A stretch of 64,000 bases of DNA from Dipetalonema caudispina (taxonomy: Eukaryota > Nematoda > Chromadorea > Rhabditida > Onchocercidae), in assembly GCA_013365325.1 (NCBI GenBank), contig JABVXV010000056.1, forward strand, positions 220,006-284,005, written 5' to 3'. A program made the translations under genes and the position numbers. Of this stretch, positions 16,801 through 32,318 are shown piece by piece. How positions within the stretch are numbered: the stretch's first letter is position 1; every line of letters starts with the position of its first letter. A model generated the notes under the pieces. The model did not search any database. It saw only the letters and a list, made by a program, of their open reading frames with translations, and was not told where the DNA came from.

Positions 16801-19800
16801 AATACCATTTCGTTGCCTTTTCTTTAATGGAAATTTCAAAAAATTTCGAATTTTTAACAGATTTTTTGATGAAAAAAAAAACGTTCTATTTCGTTTTATT
16901 TGAAATTGTTGTTGAAAAAATAGAAATTCCTAAAATTGATTTCACTGCAAGCCATAATTTTATGGTACCATTTATATTCTCATCATTGTTGCTATTTCCT
17001 CATCGTTAATAATTTCATCAATTCTTATTTCTTTTTAAGAAGAGAAAGATAAAGAGATTTTTTCCTCAAAAATCCCATTGAAAATTTGAAGTTTTCTGTT
17101 GAATTTCAAACTTGTGAAATAAATGCGTCAAAATGCTTTCAATAATGTCAGACCAAATTTAAATCTATTCTTTATGAATACAATGATTTTTACTTTATCA
17201 CAAACTACCTGAAATTAAAATGACTTACTGAAAAGAATTGATGGATTTTTTTTTTTTTTGAATAATCTATTCTCCTCTTCTATCTTAACTTATTTTGAAT
17301 AATAATCATACCTAATCATATATCTTACAAATAGCTCGCTAATAGTACTTCGTGATAAGCAGATAATCTATCATTCTGCTTAAAAGATAAGATTTTTATG
17401 AATGATAATATACTTTTGGCAGTAGCAAGGCAAAGTTAAAAAATTTACCACATTGATTCCGAAGAAATAAAATAAAGGATACTAACGTAATAGCTCTCAA
17501 ATTTTAATTCAAAGCTAAATATAAAGAAATATGGCGAATATGTGAAGCAATAAATTTCACATTAAATAAGGCTGTGATTTCATTTATTCTCAAACATATT
17601 ATTTTTGGCCCAAATTTATTCCGCTCAAACTCGTAATCAAGCAACGGCTTTGATTTCTTTATATCCCTTAGCGTAACACATTTAAAAGTTTTCACTTTCT
17701 GCATTAATGTGACCACTGTTGACCAACTGTTGAAGAAATCGTAGAAGACAACTTTCAAAATTATTTTCCAAAAAAAAGCTAACAATTACAAGGAAAGCAT
17801 GAGGAGAGCAAAATGTAAGAATTAGATTTACTTCAAGAATGGATGAGATAGAATTCTTAAAGTTTGAAATTAAGTGATGTTTGAATAAGCAAAAAATTAG
17901 TATTCCAACCACTTCCCTTCACCACACATTCCTTAAATATTATTAAATAAATTAATTTTTATTTTTGAGGAACCAGTGATGAAATGGATTTTTATCATTG
18001 ATAAAAATTATGGTGGAAATTAAATTTCGTTGCACATTAACAACACTTATAATATGTATTACGCATATTCTGTAATACTGAAATATTATTATATCTTCAC
18101 AAGAAATAATCGTTATTGTGTTTAGTAAATCACTTATCAGTAAAAAATTGATATCCTTACAGAGTTTCAGAAAATCAAATGCCATCACTTTGGGTAAATT
18201 TTGCGCTTTTTCAAAATACGTACATTAATTAACTCTAATATAAAAACATTTAATTAATTATTGTTTTACGTTAGACACGTAAAATTTGTAATTTCTTCAT
18301 ATTGCATTAAATTTATTGCAGAAAAAAGAAATACAATTCGTTTTCTAACTTTCGTGTTTTCCAAACTTTTATTTTACAATAAAAGTAGCAGATTTTTCGT
18401 AATAACTTATGAATTATGCAAATTTTCAAATACTTCAAATATCATTATTGATAGCAGGATCCTCTTATTTCTTCAATTATGATTTAAATCTTTTTTGTTT
18501 GCTCAATTGTTGTCATCTATCTGATTCAAATGTAAATAAATCTAAAACAAATCATAATTAATATAATACTAATTTAGAGAACCACTGGACTAAATCTTTT
18601 TTATAATTCCAAAATTGGAACATTGATCATATCTAGCTGAACCATCATAAATAGATATTATTTTGCATTTTATTCGTAAACAGTGAAATTTTCGGGAGGA
18701 ACCCATCATATTTTAAGCTTCAAATACTTTAATTCCATTAAAAAAATGATTGATCATTGTGAAGAAAAACTGGAAGTAACCTTGGCCTTATCATATTTCA
18801 CATCCTAACAACACAATAATTACAAATTCAATCTCTCTTTGTTTTTGAATGAAGAAAATAAAAAAAAAAAAAAGAAAAAGCCAAATTGAGGAACCCTTCT
18901 ACTCTTTCTTCTTTTGCCCTTCCTTTTTTTCTTCAATCCTTTAGATTGATCTTCTTGCCCATCTTCACATCTTCCTCAATTTTGACAAATTCTATCGAAA
19001 ATCAGCAATTTCATTCATGGCTCTTTTTGCATCTCTCATCCAAAAACTAGCACTTATTTATTAGCTAATATTGTTTTCCATGAACTATAACTAACAGAAT
19101 TGCTTACTTTTATTATAAAAATGCTGTAATCAATTGAGGATTGCAACGATTTAGCAGCCTTGAATTCATCAAATCTAAAATATGGAAGAAATTAAATTTT
19201 AAATGATATTATCTTGACAACTCCAATTTTAACTATATATATATATATATTTCATTCAATAAAATCACTGCTACAGATTGGGATAGACTCAAAGAATTTG
19301 TTATTTTAAATCAATCAAGAGAAGTTCATGGCTGATCACATAAATAATTATTTTATACAGGATTGTTGAAGGATTTCTATGATAATTACGTATGAGGCAA
19401 ATGCTTATGTAATTAATTTTTTTTTTTTTAATTTTGTTTTTATTTTCGTACAAATATTTCAAGTACATAATTCTTGTCACAAGCTACGTCAAAACATATA
19501 ATTTGTAAATAATTTTTTTTTTTTTTTGCATAGTAATATTAAGTTTTCAGCGCGCTTCGAAAAGTTTGACTATTAATTTGATGACGAATTTATACATCCT
19601 TAATTTACAGCTATGCATAAATTCATTATTGGGTTGCTATTTCTATCAAATAATAATGACATACGCAGTTGATATCGAAAATCCCGTGGTTAGGTTTTTT
19701 TTCAATTTCTTATTATCCAATATTTTACTATTTACCGAAACAGTTAATTCGTATCATTTCTCTAAAAAGATGAATTTTACAATTAAAAGCATTGAGTGAA

Positions 19801-19970
19801 CAGTAAGATTTCAATTATGATGCAATCTGCAAGATGTAAATAAAACTAGCAAATGAATCTATTTAAGGTAATCTTCGTCCAAAAAATGTATGTTTTGAAT
19901 TTTTTTTTTTCCCCTGCGGAAATGTCAATCAATAAGTTACCGCTGACTTTCATAAATTGCAATTTTTTAG
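13809..19970. other. Long AT-rich gap between the TSR gene and TMEM151
   Basis: About 6 kb with no supportable coding exon. It must contain the TSR promoter (minus strand) and the promoter, with probably at least one 5' exon, of TMEM151 (+). Notable only for poly-T/poly-A runs and a short TA run near 19239-19251. Open frames here, such as 13995-14336 and 16185-16472, are AT-driven and lack splice or family support. Confidence 0.5.
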
Positions 19971-23803
<3,833 letters not shown>

Positions 23804-25689
23804 AGGAAACAATTTTGCAGAATTATCCATAGTGCAGTCTTATTGTTGAGCATTTTCACAAAAACTGATGAAAATTATGGATAGGGTGTTAACCTGTCAC
23901 CAAATTCATCAATTCCTTCAGCATTCATCTTTTTCTTCTATCTTCATTATGTGAGATTAGAAGAAAATTAGTTGTTTACATTTGTCGGTTAATTTCTGTA
24001 TAAATATAATTTCTCTAAAGCGCTTGAAATGCAAACCAAAAGTGTCATGCAATTATGTAAATGAAAAAAGAAAAAAGATTGTTGCGCAGACTGCAAAATT
24101 ATCATTAAGGATTTTCAGAATTGATTTTTAAAAATGAATTCAAATGAAATAGATCGAATTTTGTTGAATAAAATTGGACTAAATTTAAATCGGAATTGGA
24201 CTGATTTGAAATATAGTAGATTTTGGATAAATGTGAGCACTTATCATCATTTTTTTTGGATATAAAATGCAGAAGCTTGGAAAGCTATAATTTGAAAACA
24301 TTAAAATGTGGCATCATAAATAGATTGTTATTTTATCGATATGGATCATTTGATTTGAACCTATGATTGTATTGATGGGTGAAAGCTTCCCTTTGATATT
24401 ATCATACTAATACTATCCTCATTACTATTATTGTTGAACGAGAATATATGAACAAAATCCTTTTCTAATCCATCGAACCTCTCTCTTTTATCGCATTCAA
24501 ATATATACTTCCTCATTGAATTTAGGTCACTCAATCAATCATATGTGGTCATTTTGTTCAAATTTTGATAGCTCGCAAACTGTTATGTCCATTCATTCAT
24601 TTCCTTTTTCACATATTCCAATAAAGCTTTCGCTTTTCCACTATTTCTTTCGTTCTATCAATGTTACTTTTGTTAATATAAATTAATAGAAGTAATGGTC
24701 ATTTTACCTTGTCATATTCTTTATCTAACACAATCCTAACTTTTCTAGGAATTAATTTTGTAATAACAAATATAGTACAATTTGGTGCTTTGATATAATC
24801 AATATTTTTTGCTATATTTTGATAATTTAGAATTTGTAACTGCCATATAATTCTAAGGCGCTAACATAAAGGAAACGATATTTAAATATTTGAAACATTT
24901 AATTGTGATAGTTTTTCTCTATATTTTCCTCTTTCACAATATTGTTTGCTCTAAATTATGAGAATGTTATTGAAAAATTGTTGAAAAAATTCCGAAATTT
25001 GAAAGTGTTTCGAGAAGCGTTTTTCAATTTTTATGAAAGCGGATGAAAAAAAGTGTGTCAAATGACCAAAACACTATTGGTAACACATATATTGGTTGAA
25101 ATATCTTTCAATTCTTCCTCATAATTTTACATTTAACATCGGCTGACTAGCTGACAACATAAAATACAAACAGTTTCAAATTTTGCATTTAATAATTTTT
25201 CTCTGACTGAGGTAATTAATGAATGTAAATTTGCCGGTATTTTCAGCATCTGACAAAAAATGATAGATATATTCCAAAATAGAAAGATAATAGATTACAG
25301 AGAAGTTTCATAAATTAAGCAATTTTATAAATATTAGGTATGCCAATTTTTTCATCGTTTGAAATATCTTACATAACATTTTTCTTCAAATTTAAATACG
25401 CAATGATATCTTTTGTATAATGAAAACAAACTTTACATATGTTATTCGAAATGTGGTACATACGATCGCATTGATTCAGAGTTTGCAAGAAAAAAATCCA
25501 AGATTCGAATAAATTTGATAGTAATGGCAAGCTAATTGATGTATCATTTTCTGCTTCTCGATGAATTTGGCTTAGACATAAACTTATTCATCCGCAAAAT
25601 TCAAATTTTCCTTTAGCGGTAAAACTAAAGGATCGCCGAATTATTTTCGCCGTCTGAAACGATTAATAAAATACTTTTCGTTTTTGCAG
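23804..25689. other. TMEM151 3' flank
   Basis: Contains a likely poly(A) signal AATAAA near 24167 and otherwise AT-rich sequence. I see no coding exon. Confidence 0.5.
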
Positions 25690-25761
25690 GCCATGCGATG
25701 CCATCATTCTTTTCAAGTTTACTTTAGAAGAAAGTTACTTCTTTTTCTTGTCTTCTATAAG
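25690..25761 (+). other. Possible leader exon of the downstream unassigned gene
   Basis: TTTTTGCAG acceptor at 25681-25689, ATG at 25693, 23 codons including a hydrophobic LLLFLVFYK stretch, then a GTAATA donor at 25762. The shape fits a trans-spliced first exon encoding a signal anchor or signal peptide. I could not connect it in phase to the next exon, because no acceptor precedes 25976. Confidence 0.3.
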
Positions 25762-25975
25762 GTAATATCAAATTAAAGTTCCTTCTGAAACTTGACAAAT
25801 ATTCCAAAATTTTTTCTCATTTTGTATTTACATCGTGCAACATATCCCTACTACCGCACTTCATACTTCCCTTACTATTCCAAATATCATTTCCGTCAAA
25901 TATTAATTACTAAGGGATACTATTAATGAGCAATGCTCATTCTGTAATTAAAATGATTGAATTTTAAATTAATGG

Positions 25976-28096
25976 ATGTTTTGGATCAAAAATTGGGAAC
26001 AAACCTCGGCAAACAGTGTAATTCGACCACAAAGTGTCGTTCGTGAAAAACTATTGGATGGTGCCTTAATTTGGCCGACGAATGCGGCAAATTATAACTT
26101 TTCAAAACGAGCCAATTCTAACGGAAGTACAGTTTTTATAACACAGTTTTTAAAATTTGTTTAAATTTAGATTTAATAAATTTTTGATACTTTCGTCGGA
26201 TATGAGAGCAGTTCCAAATAGAATTGCCCCATTACGACGGATCTTTTCGTGGCTGCGGATATTTGATTCACAATACTTTCAATCTATCCATCAAAGGTAA
26301 AATCTTCGCTGTAATACGAATTGATACACTAAAATATTATTAAAACAAGTATAAGCAGAGAAAATGATCTCTACAGTAAGGTTTAGAGGTTAAAATGAAT
26401 CATCCGATTGATTCACATAAATTTCAGATAGTACAGTCGAAAGTAGAACAGATTTCCAAGCAGAACTGGTCCCATTACCTGAGCCATCCCAAACCGTGGA
26501 TATCCGGTTTACAGCGCCACCACTACATCAATTCAAACTGATTGCATCCGCCTTGTCACAAAACGAAAGAAAGAAAACAGAAGAAAATGATAAAAAGAAT
26601 CGAAAACAATCTATTTTGCTGAGTCGAGGCATTAAAAAATCCAAGAATGATAAAGAGAATTCAGACGAGACAATTGATCGAGAAAACGAGAAGTTATCTG
26701 GATCAGAATTTCGACCAGCTACTGACTTTTGGAGCGGGAAATTCCAATTTTTAAGGGCAACCAATCGTTCTGAAAAAGAAAAACAAGTTTTAGATCAGAT
26801 GAATCTTCAAAAGTCGAAAAACATTGAATATCGAAACAGTGAAACAAAATCCGCTGTAATGGATCAGTCAAAAACAAATGGAAGGGAAAATCAACGATAT
26901 GAACAGCAGGCCAAATTACTCAGTCCGAGAAAAGGCACCAAACCGATCTCATCTATACACGGAATAGAAAGTGAAAACGACGATTTCGACTTGCTGATGA
27001 ATCTGAAATCAGGTTATCGCGATATGCTAACAGCGAAACCAACAATTTGGTCCAATACTGGGCAGTTTATTAGTGGAATGAACAAACGTATGGAGCGTGG
27101 TAATCAAAGGCAAACAGAATATCTGAGTTTGAACCCAGACTGCAGTATGGGTACTTCTATCAACAATCAGCCATGGAACCCATTGAATACTATTGCACAA
27201 TCAGGAAAAATTTGGACACCTGAATATCAGCTACTAAAGGTGATGAACCAATCTCCGGCTTTGACATCACAGCATCAACGAAATTATCAGCAAGATCCAG
27301 AAGGTTGGGATAAGGTATCCATATTCCAAGGACCAATAGGTCAATTCGTCACACCAATTACACCTGTAAATGGTATTTTGGACAATTCCGCACATATGAG
27401 CCCATTTACTTTAAACAGACCATGGATGTCAAATCGGGCAACAGCTATTAATCGATCATGGCGTACATTGAATGATATTATCCCCGCACATCCCGTATAT
27501 ACGGAATATGCCGAATCATTTCAACCCACGTTAGGAGCTATTCCTTTACTAACCGTTACATCAGTCTCACAAACTAGTCCATCTTTCAATGATTTTCGTT
27601 TTTATAATAGGTTACTGTCGTTACCAACAATGATAACAATGAAACCTAACTATCAAAAGATTGGTACTGAAACTGGTGATTATGGTAACAAGCAACAACA
27701 AAAAGATCCAAGAATACATTTCGAGAAAAGGTATATCATTAATCTGAAACTGAAGATAAAGTCCTTATTTTCACAATATTCGAGAATATCAAAATGTTAT
27801 ATTATCTTTAAATCTAAATATAAGTACTATTGGCAGATCAATAACAGGAATTAAAATGTGATTCGGAAAATTTTTCTAAACATGATACTACAAGGAATTA
27901 TAGAATTTAACTAAATAAGAGCCAAAATTCTCAATGAATAGTATTATAATCGTTTCCATTCCTATATTTTTCTTATTCAAGTCCTGATTTTTAAAATACT
28001 GACTCTTTTTTTTCAAATTTTTTTAGTGAAACAATGGATTCAGTAGAAAATCGGCGATCTCTCATACCATTATCAGAATCTCTGATTTCGGCGTGA
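25976..28096 (+). CDS. Unrecognised protein, mostly disordered
   Basis: I do not recognise this protein. Proposed exons 25976-26131, 26212-26296, 26428-27730 and 28027-28096 (TGA 28094-28096) are in phase. The long exon is secure: about 433 codons without a stop in AT-rich DNA, with balanced codon use. The early part reads LPHYDGSFRGCGYLIHN and VPLPEPSQTVDIRFTAPPLH, which looks folded and possibly extracellular. Residues after that are rich in Lys, Glu, Asn, Ser and Gln (EKEKQ, KKSKNDKEN), then a Pro/Asn/Gln/Trp-containing part with sporadic hydrophobic motifs (LTAKPTIWSNTG, IIPAHPVYTEY). The C-terminus is short, ending SLIPLSESLISA. The first junction uses a weak donor (ACA|GTTTTT), and the start at 25976 is provisional. 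It is probably nematode-restricted (inference). It lies between TMEM151 and RAB-21 with no evident functional link. Confidence 0.6.
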
Positions 28097-29473
28097 ATGT
28101 CCGCGGCTGGATCGGTTACTATATGTTAGAGCAGTACCGGTTAGAACTACAATGATAATGATAGAATTTCAATTATTTCCCGAGAAAACCGAATGTTATC
28201 AACCATTACATATAATGCAATGACTCTATTAACTAGTCTTTATCGCTGCTCCTTCCATTCCTTCTCCTTTCATCTTATAAGGCAATCATTAGCAAGTCTT
28301 CTGCTTGAAATGATGATAATTTATGGAAGTCAAGTTCTCAACATCCCATATTTTGCATAATTCCTCTTCTCAAATTTAAACAGCTTATTCAACAACTCTG
28401 AAAAATAAATTATAGAATGTTTTGTTGAAAGAAATGGTGATCTTATATAGAAAGTGATGCCGTTAAATGAAAAAAAAAAAAGAAGCGAAACGGGAACAGC
28501 TAGTTGTCATGCCGTTGGATTCATTACACAAGCCAGGAAAGATTTATGAAATAAGTAAAAATGATAACCCGTGAGAATATTCTTTCAACATAGCATAGAA
28601 TTTGCGTTCAGCTTCTTTAGAATGGATGAATATCTTATTCTAAAGAATGAAAGACTAAAGGAAAGCTGAAAAACAGTACAAAATAATGAGCGATGTCAAT
28701 TAAGTAACAGAAGAGGATTTTTGCAAGTTTTCATCGAAATCAATTTAGATTTTTCGGGACTGCCTTTAGTTTAATGATAATGAGCTGAATGTTGAAGAGG
28801 TTTGTTTTGTATTGTTGGTAATTAGAGCTTAGCATCATTTATTAATTACAAGATATCTAAAAATTTTTAAATGACAGACTAATAATTGTGACCCTTATCC
28901 AAGGAAGATAATACCAGCGTAAAAAAGTTAATGGAATTCGTACAGAAAAAGGAAAAACAATAATCAAACTAAAATTGCTATTAAAGACTTCAAATACAGG
29001 TAGAATTTCTAATATAGTCCAAGTACGCGATGAAATGTATGATTTTTCAGTAAACTACTGGTTATTCCGATTTAATATTATTTACATTTACCTTTCACAA
29101 AAAATACCTTGTTACATTCCGTAGAAACCTTGGCAGTTACTAAAACGAATTCACAGAGAGCGAGAGAATGTAGAATTTAGAAGTTAATGAAAACAAATCC
29201 AAAATTCATTCAGAGAAAAGTATTTAGCATTAAACCTCATTTCACAATTATTATTAGTTCTTGACTCGTTTTTCAATTTTATGAGACTCACAATTCTATT
29301 ACTCATCAACTTTTCATTACAGTTTCAAGCCAAATTCTTAAACTTACGAGGTTTTGAAAATAACAGTACCTAAAAACAACATTCACACAATCGACAATTT
29401 ATGTGCACTGCCTTGATGAAAAGATAAATACGGCTTAAAACTAGTAATAGAACTAACTGCCTATTGAAAGTTA
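28097..29473. other. Convergent intergenic region before RAB-21
   Basis: 3' flanks of the unassigned + gene and of RAB-21 (-). AT-rich; no coding or RNA feature seen. Confidence 0.5.
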
Positions 29474-31700
29474 CTATCCAGAGCAACAAGACTTTTTAAC
29501 AGGAGGTGGATCATCAACAATCAATAAATCATTCCTTCGAGATGCACCATAATGCGACATTATATCCATACCTCCGAACTGCGAATGTCTCGCTTTTTCG
29601 ACTAAACCTAAAAAAGTATCCCAAAGAAAATTAAAAATCAATTTACGAACCCTCAAATTTAAATTAAAGTCATCTCTCTAATAGGAAATCATTAATCAAC
29701 TCTAACAAAAACTTTATCCTACAAAAATTTCCAAGTATGCAGCTTTCGATCTCTCGGTTCGAGAGATTTCTTTGGTAGCACTCCTCCACAGAGCTTTCTA
29801 ATTGTAACTGCAGATAAAAAAATTTTTTTCGTGCGTTGGAACATGTAGCAAAGCACAACGCGATTCGATTAAATTTGGCACTTCTCAAACTTAATTATCA
29901 ATGACATGGTAATTAATCATTCCATAGAATTGAAAAACTCAAATTGATATTGCAAATACCTTTTACAAGATAATCGAAAACTTGTGTTACACCAATGTTA
30001 TCTTTAGCTGACGTTTCGAAATGTTCTGCACCGATCGACTTCGCATATCTAAAAGTTTCAACAAAAATTTTCCCAGTTCTCTAATGAAAATTATGAAAAC
30101 TCATTGACTGAAAAAAAATTAAGCTTTACGGAAATAGCGAACCCGGTAGCTTCATTAGTATCTACATTTCGATTCCGTTCTAAATCCACTTTGTTTCCAA
30201 TAATCATCAAATAAACGTCATCACCTAACATACGTTTCAGTTCCTTTACCCACATTTTTACCTAAAAACCTGGACTGATATCAATATATAATCCTTATTA
30301 AAATGAGAATAAAAATATCAATTCCAGTAATACAAGACACTGTGCACTGATAACAACAGAAGAGCACATAACGATATGACAAGTATCAGTTTCTAGAAAA
30401 GGCCTGCTACTTTAGCTGTTCAGCCATTTACTTTAATCCATTTGCTAATTAGGATATCGGAGTTGAAGCTGTACTTCTTAAAGATAATCAGCAATAACAA
30501 AAAATAAGAAATCCCAGTTATGATTACTCACGTGCCTTTTCAAAGGAATGAGGATCAGTGATATCGTAAATCAAAAGAGCACCATGACTATCTCTGTAAT
30601 ATATAGGACCGAGTGCATGGAATTTTTCCTGTCCAGCTGTATCCCATATATTCAACTCCACTGTCTGACCATCGACATGAAGTTTTTTGCTCAAAAATGA
30701 AGCCTAAAAGCAGGAAAATAATATCGCAATAAAACAGTTTTATAAGTGTAACGAACTCAACCTAATCAGAAAATAAATTAAAAACTTGCAAATTTGTGAT
30801 CTTACTTTTCAGCGATTGTTTCTGTAATTAAAACAAAAGCGTTCTTTGAGCATACAGAAAAACCTTTTCAGAAAAGTAACCGAACTGAGGTAGGGGATTG
30901 GAGGAAGAATTCTAAACAAATGATCGAGGCACGAAATGAGGCGGAAAAGATGAAATTGAACCAATATCGATTTTGATAAAATCAAACAGTTCTTTATTTC
31001 GAGATATACTTAATCTTCTTTACATCATTCAGATAAATAAAATATACATGCAGAGTGCCTTAAGATACCTGCAATGTCGATATGTGTTGTGGATTGAATT
31101 TGTTTTCTACATAGCGTAACATCAATGAAGTTTTGCCCACAGCACCTTCACCTAGTAAAACGATCTGAAACAAAAACGATTCATTTTAAAAACCTGGTAT
31201 CTCTTAAGCAAATGACTTCCTTTTTGGCAACACAAACAAAGCATTAGTCATATAATTTATACTCCCCTCATTATGACTCTCCCGAAGTTACAAAGCATTT
31301 TATAATTCTTGAATGATGTTCGTTTGCACTAATTAATATAGAACTCTTCTCAAAATCCGGTCAAAATAACATCCAATCAAAAGAAAATAGCAGTGACCTA
31401 ATGCTGCAGAAACAAGATCTCCAGAAATTCGAAATATGCTGTAAAGTTCCACTGTTTTTTTAACTCTTAAGCATCAGTCGCCTGCAATCAATAGGGAAAT
31501 CAAGAGGAAAGCTTGCACAGCACACTTCCCTCAAGAAGTTCACGTAAGACCGTGACCCGTCGTTACTATCGCCAGCTGGCAAACACAATAATTGTGCTTC
31601 TCTTAAGTTCTAATAATATAAAGTTTATTAATTCCGAAACAAATACCTTGAAACTGAGCAACGAATTGTTCGTTATTGAAGTACTAGGTACTGTTTCCAT
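29474..31700 (-). CDS. rab-21: RAB-21 small GTPase
   Basis: Rab21 is an early-endosomal GTPase that controls integrin traffic and endocytosis. Minus-strand exons 31647-31700, 31069-31164, 30536-30703, 30143-30261, 29960-30048 and 29474-29607 give 219 residues against 225 in human, with all phases closed. The P-loop is GEGAVGKT (23-30), followed by switch I with HISTLQASFLSKKL, G3 WDTAGQEKFHALGPIYYRD (from residue 70), G4 NKVD (129-132) and G5 ETSAK (157-161). The C-terminus CCSG carries a dicysteine for geranylgeranylation. GEGAVGKTS together with TLQASFL and FHALGPIYYRDS is diagnostic for Rab21 over Rab5 or Rab22. The intron after FEK begins with GC (AAG|GCACGT) to keep frame with VKMWVKEL, matching human QKVKNWVKEL. 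A CACGTG box lies about 18 nt upstream of the ATG. Confidence 0.97.
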
Positions 31701-32318
31701 TTCAGGAAATAATAACCCACGTGTTAAGTAAGTGTCGGAATGTAACCTGATATGATGCAGGAACGATGTGTGATCTTAAAGCAATATGTTGAAAGAAGCA
31801 TCCATTAAGGTGACCCCCCGATGTTAGAGCAAATCTTTATAGGAAAATTTTTCGTAATATCAGCTGATAAAAAAGAAATATCCGTTTTTAACACATATCC
31901 CAGTGTTTGCATATCAAGTAAAAAGTGTAACGGTAACAGGAAGTACCACAGACAATCAAAACAAGAAACAACAAAACAGCACTTTTATACCCTTCGGCAG
32001 TTTTTGAAATTAATGAGTACTAATTCTTCGCTGCAATAAAATATCTTTTAAGAAAGTGATTCATGCTGGATACTTCATATAAAAAATACTTAATTTCGAG
32101 CTGAACTGCCTATATACTCCATCCACAAGATTTCGTACTCTACAGCAGCGGTTTTTCAAATTTCGTCAAATCCAGGAAAAACATAACTATATCCAAATGG
32201 CACAAAAAACTCTTTAATTTCCACTCTCCTCACTATTTATTTCGAAAAATCCGATTTTTAAAAGAATTGAGATCACAGTAAATAACACAAAATAGAAATA
32301 CAACAGTTAAATTGACAG
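31701..32318. other. 618-bp spacer between PPIH and RAB-21
   Basis: Same-strand gap with PPIH upstream and RAB-21 downstream. It includes the likely PPIH poly(A) signal (TTTATT on the + strand at 32236-32241) about 80 nt past the PPIH stop, and CACGTG at 31718-31723 close to the RAB-21 ATG. No acceptor sits directly before the RAB-21 ATG, so an operon is only a possibility. Confidence 0.45.

Noticed and set aside
26528..26764. 78-codon minus-strand frame
   Set aside because: Antisense of the secure long exon at 26428-27730.
29670..29888. 72-codon minus-strand frame near RAB-21
   Set aside because: Lies in the last RAB-21 intron; the true exons on both sides join in phase without it.
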